Shown: one piece after another, positions 11,287-20,545 of the stretch
How the letters are laid out: every line of letters starts with the position of its first letter
Numbering within the stretch: position 1 is the first letter of the stretch
NCBI RefSeq assembly: GCF_016808335.1
Contig: NC_053149.1
Location: 22,934,451-22,998,450, forward strand
DNA length: 64,000 nucleotides
Reading direction: 5' to 3'
DNA from: Panicum virgatum
Taxonomy: Eukaryota > Streptophyta > Magnoliopsida > Poales > Poaceae
The notes under the pieces: model-generated
Database searches by the model: none
Seen by the model: only the letters and a program-made list of their open reading frames with translations
Told to the model about the DNA's origin: nothing
Program-made: the position numbers and the translations under genes

Positions 11287-12398
11287 CTTGTAAATTCTAC
11301 CTACAAACTAAGCAGAGAGCAACATCCATCGAGCAAAGAGGACAACCAAATTGAATTTCGCTACAGATATCCTCCAGCAACAGTGTGAAATCAAAATCAA
11401 ATCTACCAATGCCTGATGCCGCAGACAAAATTCAATTCAAGATCCAGTAAATCTCAAACCGGAAGGCAGACAAAATCTTACGAGCTTGCCTTTGCTCCCT
11501 CCGCCGCAGCCCCTACCCGTCCAGGCTAACACTAAGCAAGGCACCCACGTCGCTGGAGCTGCAAGAACAAGAGGAACGAAAATTGACTGAAAGGAGATGA
11601 ACCGCAAGAGCAAGGCACCCATCTCACAACCCATGGCCTCACCGCCAAGCCTCACTCCTGGGCCGCCTCCCGGCGTTCCTCAAGAACCGCACATCCACCT
11701 ACCCTAGTGCCGGCAAGAACCCTAGCAAGAACACTAACGACGGGGAGAGAAGAGGGCAAGGGGGCGGAGAGCGTGCACGTCGAATGGGAGGTGGTCGCTG
11801 TCGCCGCGCCGTTGCCGTTGCCGTCGCCGTCGCCGCGACCTCTCCTCGCGCCGCCAGCCGCCAGCCGCCAGCCGCACCGTCGCCTCCCTCTGGCGCCGCC
11901 AACCGCGCGCCCGCGCCCGACCTGGATTGGAGCCGGAGGGTGAGGCTCCAGGATGCAATCCGGGCCATGGAAAGAGAGGGGGCGCCAAACCGGGCCGGAT
12001 GCATTCCTGGGCCAGGGCGAAAAGAACGGTGATTCCATGTCGGACCAGTTTTCAAATCGGGTCAGACCGATCCGGCCGGAACGGAGACCGTTCCTGGCCG
12101 TTCCGGGCCTTCCCGAACGAGGGCTAAGTGATTTCATGGAACTGGAACGCAGAGTAAAAATCCATGGAGCCTTCACTTGGAGGGGATGTTTTGCTGCAAG
12201 CCTGCGCCTGCGCCTTTAAACTGACTAGTAATGATTTGCAAACAGATTAACAGAGGAGCTGAGAAAACTAGGGAGATACTACTAGTATCTTAACATTAAT
12301 GAGGACTACTGTTCACTGATGTGTTGCACAGCAACTTCAACTATAAAGATTTAACTACTGTACTTCACAAAAAAAATACTGAAACTTCGGCCGTCACT
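11287..12398. other. Unassigned stretch with a GC-rich core
   Basis: 11650-12200 is GC-rich and open in several frames on both strands, but the translations are Pro/Arg/Ala-rich with no recognisable domain. It could be the 5' region of a lost gene. Nothing else was recognised. Confidence 0.35.
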
Positions 12399-12409
12399 CT
12401 GTTTGTAAC

Positions 12410-12736
12410 TTTTTTTTTTTTGAAATCACGCAGGAGCACTAGGGAATCATGTAAAATTTTAGGCGTCCATGCTGACCGGACTCAACACAGACGAAGCTGT
12501 CCGAGTAGTCTCGAGAGCAGGAGCACTGGGGAGTCATGTAAGATTTTAAGCGTCCATACTGACCAGACTCAACACAGACGAAGCTGCCCGAGTAGTCTCG
12601 AGACGCGCAATATTGAGACTTACGCACACCTCACACACGCACACGGCCTCAGCACCCAGGTGCGGGACGGGGGTTCGAACCCCCGCCGGCAGCCTCCCAT
12701 CCTCGGGAGTTGCCAACTGAGCTATCGCTCAGTCCG
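12410..12736 (-). mobile_element. tRNA-derived SINE, complete, with target site duplication
   Basis: Read on the minus strand, the element starts CGGACTGAGCG and has a polymerase III A box (TAGCTCAGTTGG) and B box (GGTTCGAACCCC) in a tRNA-like head. A non-tRNA body follows, and it ends in a poly(A) tail (the T run at 12410-12420 on the plus strand). CTGTTTGTAAC flanks both sides (12399-12409 and 12737-12747), an 11-bp target duplication. Such elements are transcribed by Pol III and mobilised by LINE machinery. Confidence 0.9.
12430..12603 (-). repeat. 87-bp tandem duplication in the SINE body
   Basis: 12430-12516 and 12517-12603 are head-to-tail copies of the same 87-bp unit (both begin GCAGGAGCACT and end CTCGAGA) with a few substitutions. 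The duplication makes up more than half of the SINE. Confidence 0.9.
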
Positions 12737-12827
12737 CTGTTTGTAACCTTCTGGCCTGTGGTATTTTGGGCCAAATTGTTTCCTCGGCCCCTCCTATGGC
12801 CGCCTGGCCGGAGATCCCTTCCCTCTC

Positions 12828-13262
12828 TTGACGAGTTCATGTTCCAAATGCTATGCGCCTTCCCGCCTTCCTCGCCGACCAGCGCCGCCTCCGCCGCGTC
12901 CTCTCCTCCTCCTCCAGCGCCACGTCCTCTCCGCGTGCGCACGCCTTGGGGATCTCGCAGGCGCGGAAAACATCAAGGACCGCGCGTTGAAGGCCGGTTA
13001 CAGCAAGGACGTGTTCGTCTGCTCGGCCCTGCTCCACCTATACTCGAGATGCGGTGCAATGGGGGATGCTGTCAAGGTGTCCGACGGAATGCCGAAGAGG
13101 GTCCGTGTTGCGTGGAGCACGATGGTTGCTGGGTTTGTGAGCGCTGGGAGGCCGGTGGAGGCGCTTGGTATGTACAAGGTGGATGCGGGAGGATGGCGTG
13201 GAGGGGGACGAGGTGGTCATGGTTGGGGTTATACAAGCGTGCGCCGCAACAGGGGATGCTGA
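12828..13262 (+). pseudogene. PPR gene fragment
   Basis: The frame from 12828 reads ACARLGDLAGAE, GYSKDVFVCSALLHLYSRCG and VAWSTMVAGFVSAG, that is two PLS-type PPR repeats. After about 13180 the PPR reading continues in another frame (MREDGVEGDEVVMVGVIQAC, about 13184-13243), so there is a frameshift near 13178. There is no sign of the rest of the protein. Its sequence is GC-rich and unlike the PPR gene at the left edge, so it is not a simple local duplicate. Likely a degraded fragment. Confidence 0.75.
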
Positions 13263-13452
13263 ATCACACAGGTAGGATACATTCTCCAAATAAGCATCTG
13301 ACCATATGTGGAAAGAAAAAGCATAAAGCATCAATTTCAATGGGAATACACGGAGACAAGCAGGCCATCATACAGTTTAAATCACTGGTGATATAGAAGC
13401 ATATCTTCAGCAAAAGTCGACCCATGGTGGAAAAGAGACCTTAATACCCAAT

Positions 13453-13609
13453 CAGGGGCGAAGCTAGATTATAATTGACCCTGGTGCATCTCTTTTAGAT
13501 AGAAGAAAACTAGTGTAATTTACACGGTAAAATTTAGCTAACTAGTAGGAATTTTCTTTTTCACCATGGTGCATGTGCACCAGGCAAGGATAATGTAGCT
13601 TCGCCCCTG
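13453..13609. mobile_element. hAT-like MITE, copy 2
   Basis: 157 bp with termini CAGGGGCGAAGCTAGAT and ATGTAGCTTCGCCCCTG. Exact 8-bp target duplication TACCCAAT at 13445-13452 and 13610-13617. No coding capacity. Confidence 0.9.
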
Positions 13610-13711
13610 TACCCAATGGGTGTGGAATCTTCCTCTAAACATGCATGGCAGGTGGAAATCAACATGTGTGTTATCTTCGTCTAAACCAATATGACTTGAG
13701 CAAGTGACGTA

Positions 13712-14033
13712 CTCACTCCGTCCTGAAATGTAGGACATTCTAGAGTTTGTAGGACAGATTATAATTATGTAGAAAAGACTCTTCTACCCCTAATTATTAT
13801 GCATTGGAACTCTATTTGGATCATTAAATATGTGCTAATTAAGATAGCATGTCATTTCTCCATGCACCTCCCCCATGCACCTCCTCTACATGGTTGTATG
13901 TACATTTTTCTATTGAGAAAACTCGAAAACGATGCATAATTAAGATGGTTGGGTCCACTTTTAACATAGAATGCCTCATATTTGAGGATAAATTTTAAAT
14001 CCTAGAATGTCCTACATTTCAGAACGGAGGGAG
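13712..14033. mobile_element. Stowaway-type MITE (322 bp)
   Basis: Inverted termini CTCACTCCGTCCTGAAATG and CATTTCAGAACGGAGGGAG with the pairing continuing inwards through TAGGACATTCTAG. TA dinucleotides flank both ends (13710-13711, 14034-14035), as for Tc1/mariner-related MITEs. Confidence 0.9.
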
Positions 14034-14153
14034 TAATATACATTGGTGAAGATTAAAATTTCATGATTACCAAAAGGGTGTCATTGTCTTTTGAGCTATA
14101 TGTTCTCCCTCCCTCCCTATCGATTTGCAGGATAGAAACATGTTGGTTCAAAA

Positions 14154-14290
14154 TTTACAACCTGAATCTGCTCCTTGTTTCCAGCCGTGATGTTGGAGAT
14201 GGTCCAGCAAACTACTTTTTTCATGACTTTCTTTTGATTTGTTCTCAGAAGATTCTAAAGACGCGGAAGGGTTTGATGATCAATGATACA
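14154..14290 (-). pseudogene. Stray copy of importin-alpha exon 8
   Basis: This segment matches 20668-20800 (exon 8 of the importin-alpha gene) in the same orientation, with scattered substitutions and small indels. It includes the GATGTTGGAGAT and TCTTTTGATTTGTT stretches. The splice donor context is lost and the frame is broken, so it is a pseudo-exon. It lies about 1.5 kb beyond the end of the parent gene's coding sequence. Confidence 0.85.
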
Positions 14291-14295
14291 ATATA

Positions 14296-14396
14296 CTCCC
14301 TCCGTATCCTTTTAGTTGTCATTTCAGACAACAAATTTATACTAAAATAAACTAAGTTTTTTTGTCCTAACGACAAGTAAAGAAATATGGAGGGAG
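14296..14396. mobile_element. Short Stowaway-type MITE (101 bp)
   Basis: Termini CTCCCTCCGTAT and ATATGGAGGGAG with TA on both sides (14294-14295, 14397-14398). Confidence 0.85.
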
Positions 14397-14416
14397 TAGC
14401 AAGGAAGAAAAATCAT

Positions 14417-14504
14417 TGTTCGTTTGGCTTGTCAGCCAACCAAACAGCAGTACTGTTCTCTCAGACTAAATCAGCACCAGCCACCAGTCACAGCCAAACG
14501 AACA
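14417..14504. mobile_element. Small inverted-repeat element (88 bp)
   Basis: Inverted termini TGTTCGTTTGGCT and AGCCAAACGAACA enclose about 60 bases. No clear target duplication, so the superfamily is uncertain. Confidence 0.65.
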
Positions 14505-15793
14505 CAGTGGATCAGCTCATAAAAATTTACTAGGTGTACTATAAATGCATAAAAAATTTACTTTTATGGCAAGTAGTTCATTCGACTTGGCAAGAGCCTT
14601 GGTGTGGCGAGTCTAAAATCTTCATAAGGAGAGTTTTGATGACCGAGAGTATAGCTCCAATATGGACTAGAGGCGACATTTACTTATCGATACTGCATGG
14701 TGAATTATCATGCCGAGAGCACTTGATTTGATGGTGCAGCTCTATACAATTGACCTCCTTACCCTCTTAGGCTATTTGATCTCCGGAATGAGTTAGAAGC
14801 TGTTTGGTTCCTGAACTTTTATTACTGCTGTTTGTTTGCATCAGCCTGTGGTCTGCTTTATAGGAAAGAAAGAAGCGGCACGGCTGGGTTAACTCCACTC
14901 TATCAACCAATGGATTAGGACTCGCAACAACACGAGCTCAGCCCGAGCTCAGCTCTTCAAATAGCCGAGCTAAACTTCATCAATTTATAGTAGTCGCAAA
15001 CTTAACAAACGCCAAGCCGAGCCTCCGGACCAAGCCAGCCCTAGCCAACACATAGTACAATGCGCACAAATAAGCCATACATGTTCAGCTAAAGTACGAG
15101 GACACACCAGCAGAAAAATTGTTTAGAATGGCCCAAAGAGTAATGCTTCCAAAAAAAAAATAGAACAGATTCGAGTAGGCCTCCCAAAACTCTCAGACAT
15201 GCTCATGATGTCTATATGACTTCAGCTGATGAAGACAACGTTTTACATCACCAGATGCCATAACGAAAACTATCCTACTCTTTCACCTCAACAGATGTAC
15301 CGAAGCCGCATGTCACAGGCCAGAGGTGAAAACAAGAGTTCACTCCGACAACGCAAGCGACAAGATCATGCCTTGCCTCTTGACGCCTGGCCCCATTGCA
15401 GTCTCCACTTCGCCATATGGAGAGCTACAAACCACATGAATCATCAGCAGGACAGATGCACCAAGGCGCACAATGGCAGTGCAGCCAATCGACTGAAACT
15501 CCAGCGACCCTGCTTTTATCAGGACCGACCATGATGACTGTGCTTATCAGGCTGACAGGACCTGACCATGATGACTGCGCCTGAGACCAGGCTGATAGGA
15601 TCCGACCCGACCATGACAGAGTAACATGACTCTCCCGATGTTGTGATCAAAACGCCGCAATGCAAAATAGCTAGTGCCCACATTCACCTTCTAAATGAAC
15701 ACCCGACAATCTGTGCCGCAGGGCAATAAAGCATCACTTGATCTGATAAACTTACCAAGACAATTCGAATCACCAGTGAAGAGAAGCATACCT
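14505..15793. other. Downstream flank of importin-alpha
   Basis: No coding signal. The part next to 15793 is probably the 3' UTR of the minus-strand importin-alpha gene. A local imperfect repeat (ACCATGATGACTG, three related units between about 15525 and 15620) is visible. Confidence 0.45.
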
Positions 15794-16258
15794 TCATCCA
15801 AAGTTGAAACCGCCCGGTGGGGCATTACCCTCTGAGGGCATGACATCATCTTCCTCTACCCAGAACGTCTCAAGCAAGAAAGTCGCCATCTGATATATCA
15901 TATCATCGTCATGGTTCTGGAGGTCCTCAATCTTGTCCAAAGCATAAGCATCTTCAATCATCTGTGCATACATGTTGACATCGCAAGCCCCCAAGGACTT
16001 TTCTGCCTCCCCAACCTTCAAGACATTCACAAGGCCCTCCAAACAAACCTTCAATATACTAGGGTCAGAATAACCAAGGAAATCACAAAAGGTTTTGATG
16101 CAACCCTGGTCTACAAGATACCTAGCAAACAAATGATGTGTTAATAAATTGGCAATTCCTTGCATATGTTCACAGAAGCACAAAAGCAAAGGAGAACAGC
16201 TAGCATACTTTATCTGATCATGTGTCCCACCAGATGTGGCATTACTAATTGCCCAAGC

Positions 16259-16482
16259 TGTAGAAGATTTAGGAAGCGTTATCACCTCCTGGAGGAGGCC
16301 GCGTGATGTATTTATATAAGCTAAGAACAACCCTTAGCGTGGCTTACAAGTCAAGTTAACAACCGAAACGTATTTGGCTCTATCTCTAATTATACAACTC
16401 AAACTCTAGTCTATCTCTAGCTCAACAGTTTCGGTTGTGACCATTACAGATTTACATTACAAGATCTCAACTAATCCTAACA
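16259..16482 (-). repeat. 3' LTR (224 bp) of the young copia
   Basis: TGTAGAAG...CCTAACA on the plus strand. Identical to the other LTR except one base near 16291. Confidence 0.95.
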
Positions 16483-16493
16483 TCCTCCCTCAA
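16483..16493 (-). promoter_or_regulatory. Polypurine tract
   Basis: On the minus strand TTGAGGGAGGA directly precedes the 3' LTR, the expected place for plus-strand priming. Confidence 0.75.
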
Positions 16494-16495
16494 TC

Positions 16496-16844
16496 TTAGC
16501 CGGGGGAATCAAGGTTGAGATTGTCTCTAAATTCTTCCAACTTCCGACATATCAACGGTTTAGTGAAACCATCAGCAATTTGATAATTGGTAGAGATGAT
16601 TCGTACATCAAGAAGTTTATCAGACACTCTTTCTCTTACGAAGTGAAAATCAACTTCGATGTGTTTTGTCCTTGCATGGAACACCGGGTTGGCTGATAAA
16701 TATGTCGCCCCAATATTGTCACACCACAAAACAGCAGCCTTGGGACTTGGTATGCATAGCTCCTGAAGCAATGTCTGAATCCAAATAATTTCTGCAGTTG
16801 CATTGGCCATGGCTTTATACTCACTTTCAGTGCTAGACCTGGAC
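16496..16844 (-). pseudogene. copia RNase H C-terminal part, out of frame with pol
   Basis: Reads [18 protein letters not shown] through the DNIGATYLS region to the end of RNase H. It continues the long upstream frame but in another phase: about two bases are missing where the upstream frame ends (about 16840), giving an early stop there. All other RNase H landmarks look normal. Confidence 0.85.
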
Positions 16845-19800
16845 AGTTGCTTGCTTCCGAGCACTCCACGAGATAAGATTGCTTCCCAAGTATATGGCAA
16901 AGCCTCCAGTAGAGCGCCGATCCTCTAGGCTACCGGCCCAATCTGCATCAGAGAACCCACTGACCAAAGTCGACATGCACTTTGTTATCTTCATCCCAAT
17001 ATTCAGTGTATGCTTTAAATATCTTAACACTCTTTTGGCTGCCGTCCAATGCAAATCAGTGGGAGCATGTAGATATTGACATATTTTATTTACTGCAAAG
17101 GAAAGATCAGGTCTTGTGAGTGTCAGATATTGTAGTCCTCCTACAATGCTTCGATATCTTGTTGCATCTTCTGGTCCCAATGGCGTGCCTTCATGAGCAG
17201 ACATTTTTTCTGATGTGGACATGGGTGTATTAACAGGTTTACAGTGCTGCATCCCTGTCCTCTTGAGTAAATCGCCTGCATATTTCTCTTGTGACAATAT
17301 AATTCCATCTGATATTTTCTTCACCTCAATACCAAGGAAGTAGTGCAGATTTCCAAGATCCTTAAGAGCAAATTCTGATCTTAAAGTCTCTACTAGATCT
17401 TTTGTAGCTGCACTTGACGAACTAGCCACAATGATATCATCAACATATATTAACATGAATATAGTTGTGTTGCCTTTCCTGTAGAAGAAGAGTGACGTGT
17501 CGGCTTTAGATGATTTGAACCCCAACTCTTGCAACTTCATACTGAGTCGATAATACCAAGCTTTGGGAGCTTGTTTTAATCCATATAGTGCTTTTTCTAG
17601 CTTGCAGACATGATCGGGATAGGTCTTGTCTAGATACCCAGGTGGTTGTCTCATAAATACTTCTTTCTCTAGAACACCATGAAGAAACGCGTTCTGCACA
17701 TCTAGCTGTCTGAGATTCCATCCTCTTGATATGGCGATTGAAAGAACAAGTCTAATTGTAGCTGCCTTCACCACCGGACTGAATGTGTCCTCATAATCAA
17801 TACCATATCTTTGCTTGAATTCTTTAGCCACTAACCATGCCTTGTAACGATCAATAGAACCATCAGCTTTTCTTTTTATTTTGTACACCCACTTGCAATC
17901 AATTACATTCCTCCCTGGCTGTGAAGGAACTAATCTCCAAGTATTGTTTCTTTGCAACGCCATAAACTCAGCATCCATAGCCTCCTTCCACATTGGGTGT
18001 TCGACAGCCTCACGTACTGAACTTGGCTCCCCTGCAGCTGTTAACAACCCATACCTGACCATACCATCAGTGTAGCATTTGGGCTTGCGAATTCCACTCT
18101 GCAATCTGGTTGCTGGTCCTGCAGGAGGTGCCAAGATAGCTTGTTGTGAAGGGGGTAGTGGATCAGCAAGTTCCTCAGGTTCGCCTGCCATAGCTGATCC
18201 GCCCGGTGTATCATCGTCGGAAGGCAATGTAGACGATCCGTTTCCCCCTCGCTCAGACTGCGTCGGCAAAGGAGAGGCAGGCGGCGGATGCGACGATGAC
18301 TGAGGCGCCGCTGCAGTTGGCGCAGATTCTCCTGGCAGCTGTAGGAGAACAGAAGGTTCGGTTGGCAGCATATCAGCTCCAAAATCTGTGCATGTTCCCT
18401 CTGATGAAGTGTTGCGGATATCTGCTGAAGTAGAGAGATTCTGCGAATGCAAACTTGGTGACACATTAGTAGGAACATTATGCACATGGTTTTGCACTCG
18501 ATCACCCCCTAGCGTGTCAGAGATAAACAAGGAAGGTAGAAGGGATACTTCTGCTCGGAGCCTAGCACCAGCATTTGGATTAAGTTTGGCAAAAGGGAAT
18601 ATATTTTCATCAAACACAACATCTCTAGAGATGTAAATTCGCCCGGAGTCAATGTCTAGAGATGTAAACAAGGATGTAGCTGGTAGAGGATATAGACCTC
18701 CTCTACTTCTGCCTTGCAGAAGAACTTTCTTCGACACCTGATCCTTGACAAAGAATACATCCGGATGAAACTCTAGATAGGCATTGTTATCAGCAGTAAG
18801 GCGATGAACAGAAATTAAATTCTTCGATGTTTGTGGAACATGAAGAACATTTTTAAGAAGTAAATCATGACTAGGGGTATGACATAATGCATGACCAATA
18901 TGTGCAATATCCATACCTGTCCCGTTTGCTGCGTGGATCTGTTGATCACCACTATACCTGTCACGGATGGTGATCTTGTCTAGCTCCCCCGTGATGTGAT
19001 CAGTAGAGCCTGAGTCAGTGTACCAGTTTGTATCGATGCCATAGTTGTTTGATGCTGCTGCAGCTGTCTTTTCCTCAGGTGGTACAAAATCCTCATCAAA
19101 ACGGTACCAACAGTTGACTACGGAGTGGCCCTCCTTCAAGCACAGTTGACATTTGATCTTGGACTTGCTTCTACTGTTGTTGCTGTTCCCACCATTGTAG
19201 CCGCCGCGGGAATGTCCACCATTGCCACGGCCCCGATTGGAGCCGCGTACACGGCCGCCACGGTTTCCTCCACGACCACCACGAGTAGCGGCATTTGCGG
19301 ATGATCCTGAGCTAGTCTGGAAGAGGTCCAGCCGCTGCTCGAAGGCTAGCAACTGGGTGTAGAGCTCACCGACGGAAATCGGTTCGACGCGAGCAAGGAC
19401 CGCAGACACAATAGGATTAAAATCCATATCGAGTCCGGTCAGTATGTAGGAGACCAGATCTTCATCATCTAGAGGTTTACCAGCGCTTGCCATCTCATCT
19501 CCAAGCTCACGCATCTTGCTGAAATACTCCGAGATCGACATGGCCCCCTTCTTCAATGTGGCCAGAGATATTCGGGTGTTGACAGCCCGTGCCCTAATAC
19601 GAGAGGAGTACATCTCCTCGAGTGCAGCCCATATTTGAGCTGCTGTGGTGCAATTTGCAACCTGTGAAAGAACATCACGTGACAGCGAGGCCACAAGGTA
19701 GCTGAATACCTGTTGATCCAAAGCTAGCCACTTTGTGTAGTCAAGGTTCATCACTTTTGCATCCTTGCCATCCACCTTGCCATCAATCTCAGTTGGTGGC

Positions 19801-19967
19801 GCAGGTTTGGTGCCGTCGATGTACCCCGTGAGTTGTGCCCCTCGGATGGCCGGGAGCACCTGCACTTTCCAAAGTGCATAGTTGGACTTCGTGAGCTTCT
19901 CAGAGACCGGATGCCCAAAGGAAGCAGGAAGGGACGAGCCAGACTCCATAGATGAGGACCTCGGCAT
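16833..19967 (-). CDS. copia Gag-protease-RT polyprotein without integrase (1044 residues)
   Basis: One open frame from ATG at 19967. Gag (about residues 1-260) with [10 protein letters not shown]. Gly/Arg-rich linker, then zinc knuckle [14 protein letters not shown] (about 272-286). Protease DSGSTDH (about 315). Then, instead of the integrase finger and DDE core, the sequence passes from GLYPLPATS straight to [13 protein letters not shown], the region normally found after integrase. RT follows with IYVDDIIV, then the start of RNase H. The frame ends early in RNase H because of the shift described for the following piece. At the integrase junction a 14-bp motif TCTAGAGATGTAAA is repeated at 18624-18637 and 18655-18668. 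Confidence 0.92.
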   Translation of the reverse strand: MPRSSSMESGSSLPASFGHPVSEKLTKSNYALWKVQVLPAIRGAQLTGYIDGTKPAPPTEIDGKVDGKDAKVMNLDYTKWLALDQQVFSYLVASLSRDVLSQVANCTTAAQIWAALEEMYSSRIRARAVNTRISLATLKKGAMSISEYFSKMRELGDEMASAGKPLDDEDLVSYILTGLDMDFNPIVSAVLARVEPISVGELYTQLLAFEQRLDLFQTSSGSSANAATRGGRGGNRGGRVRGSNRGRGNGGHSRGGYNGGNSNNSRSKSKIKCQLCLKEGHSVVNCWYRFDEDFVPPEEKTAAAASNNYGIDTNWYTDSGSTDHITGELDKITIRDRYSGDQQIHAANGTGMDIAHIGHALCHTPSHDLLLKNVLHVPQTSKNLISVHRLTADNNAYLEFHPDVFFVKDQVSKKVLLQGRSRGGLYPLPATSLFTSLDIDSGRIYISRDVVFDENIFPFAKLNPNAGARLRAEVSLLPSLFISDTLGGDRVQNHVHNVPTNVSPSLHSQNLSTSADIRNTSSEGTCTDFGADMLPTEPSVLLQLPGESAPTAAAPQSSSHPPPASPLPTQSERGGNGSSTLPSDDDTPGGSAMAGEPEELADPLPPSQQAILAPPAGPATRLQSGIRKPKCYTDGMVRYGLLTAAGEPSSVREAVEHPMWKEAMDAEFMALQRNNTWRLVPSQPGRNVIDCKWVYKIKRKADGSIDRYKAWLVAKEFKQRYGIDYEDTFSPVVKAATIRLVLSIAISRGWNLRQLDVQNAFLHGVLEKEVFMRQPPGYLDKTYPDHVCKLEKALYGLKQAPKAWYYRLSMKLQELGFKSSKADTSLFFYRKGNTTIFMLIYVDDIIVASSSSAATKDLVETLRSEFALKDLGNLHYFLGIEVKKISDGIILSQEKYAGDLLKRTGMQHCKPVNTPMSTSEKMSAHEGTPLGPEDATRYRSIVGGLQYLTLTRPDLSFAVNKICQYLHAPTDLHWTAAKRVLRYLKHTLNIGMKITKCMSTLVSGFSDADWAGSLEDRRSTGGFAIYLGSNLISWSARKQATVQV

Positions 19968-19989
19968 TGTAGATGTGTTTGTAGAGGTT

Positions 19990-20003
19990 GGCTCTGATTA
20001 CCA
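19990..20003 (-). promoter_or_regulatory. Primer binding site
   Basis: Minus-strand TGGTAATCAGAGCC abuts the 5' LTR and resembles the tRNA-Met primer site with one additional A. Confidence 0.85.
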
Positions 20004-20227
20004 TGTAGAAGATTTAGGAAGCGTTATCACCTCCCGGAGGAGGCCGCGTGATGTATTTATATAAGCTAAGAACAACCCTTAGCGTGGCTTACAAGTCAAG
20101 TTAACAACCGAAACGTATTTGGCTCTATCTCTAATTATACAACTCAAACTCTAGTCTATCTCTAGCTCAACAGTTTCGGTTGTGACCATTACAGATTTAC
20201 ATTACAAGATCTCAACTAATCCTAACA
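20004..20227 (-). repeat. 5' LTR (224 bp) of the young copia
   Basis: Same termini as the other LTR, followed on the plus strand by the target duplication CAAGC. Contains TATTTATATAA as a possible TATA region. Confidence 0.95.
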
Positions 20228-20391
20228 CAAGCAGCCTCATCTCTGACAGCACACTCAGCAGTACGCATCAGATGCACCAAAGGACCAATTAGGTTCCCGT
20301 TGATCACAGCCTAGAAGATGAGTAAAGATAAAAGTTAGACTTCAGTAAACTATAATTATCAAACAAATTGAATTTAACATGCCCCCACATC

Positions 20392-20545
20392 CAGTGGCGG
20401 AGCTTCGTTAGGGCCAATGGGGCCATGGCCCCCTGGCTTTGGAAAGTTTACACTAGATGAACAGTGATTTTGACATTGTTCATTACTGTAACAAAAAGGT
20501 GGCCCCCCTCATTCTTCTGATATCAGAGATCAAGCTCCGCCAGTG
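20392..20545. mobile_element. hAT-like MITE, copy 3 (importin-alpha intron 8)
   Basis: 154 bp, termini CAGTGGCGGAGCTTCG and CAAGCTCCGCCAGTG. Flanks CCCACATC (20384-20391) and CCCGCATC (20546-20553) form an 8-bp duplication with one mismatch. Confidence 0.85.

Larger units (their letters stand above)
16259..20227 (-). mobile_element. Young Ty1/copia retrotransposon lacking integrase, inserted in importin-alpha exon 9
   Basis: Two LTRs, a primer site, a polypurine tract and one long pol-type frame are present. CAAGC at 16254-16258 and 20228-20232 is an exact 5-bp target duplication. The LTRs differ at a single position (TCCTGGAGG versus TCCCGGAGG). Gag, protease, RT and RNase H are present but the integrase finger and core are absent, so any mobility would need enzymes supplied in trans. 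Confidence 0.95.

Noticed and set aside
11652..12176. 174-codon minus-strand frame in a GC-rich patch
   Set aside because: Several frames are open at once and none shows a domain or splice logic.
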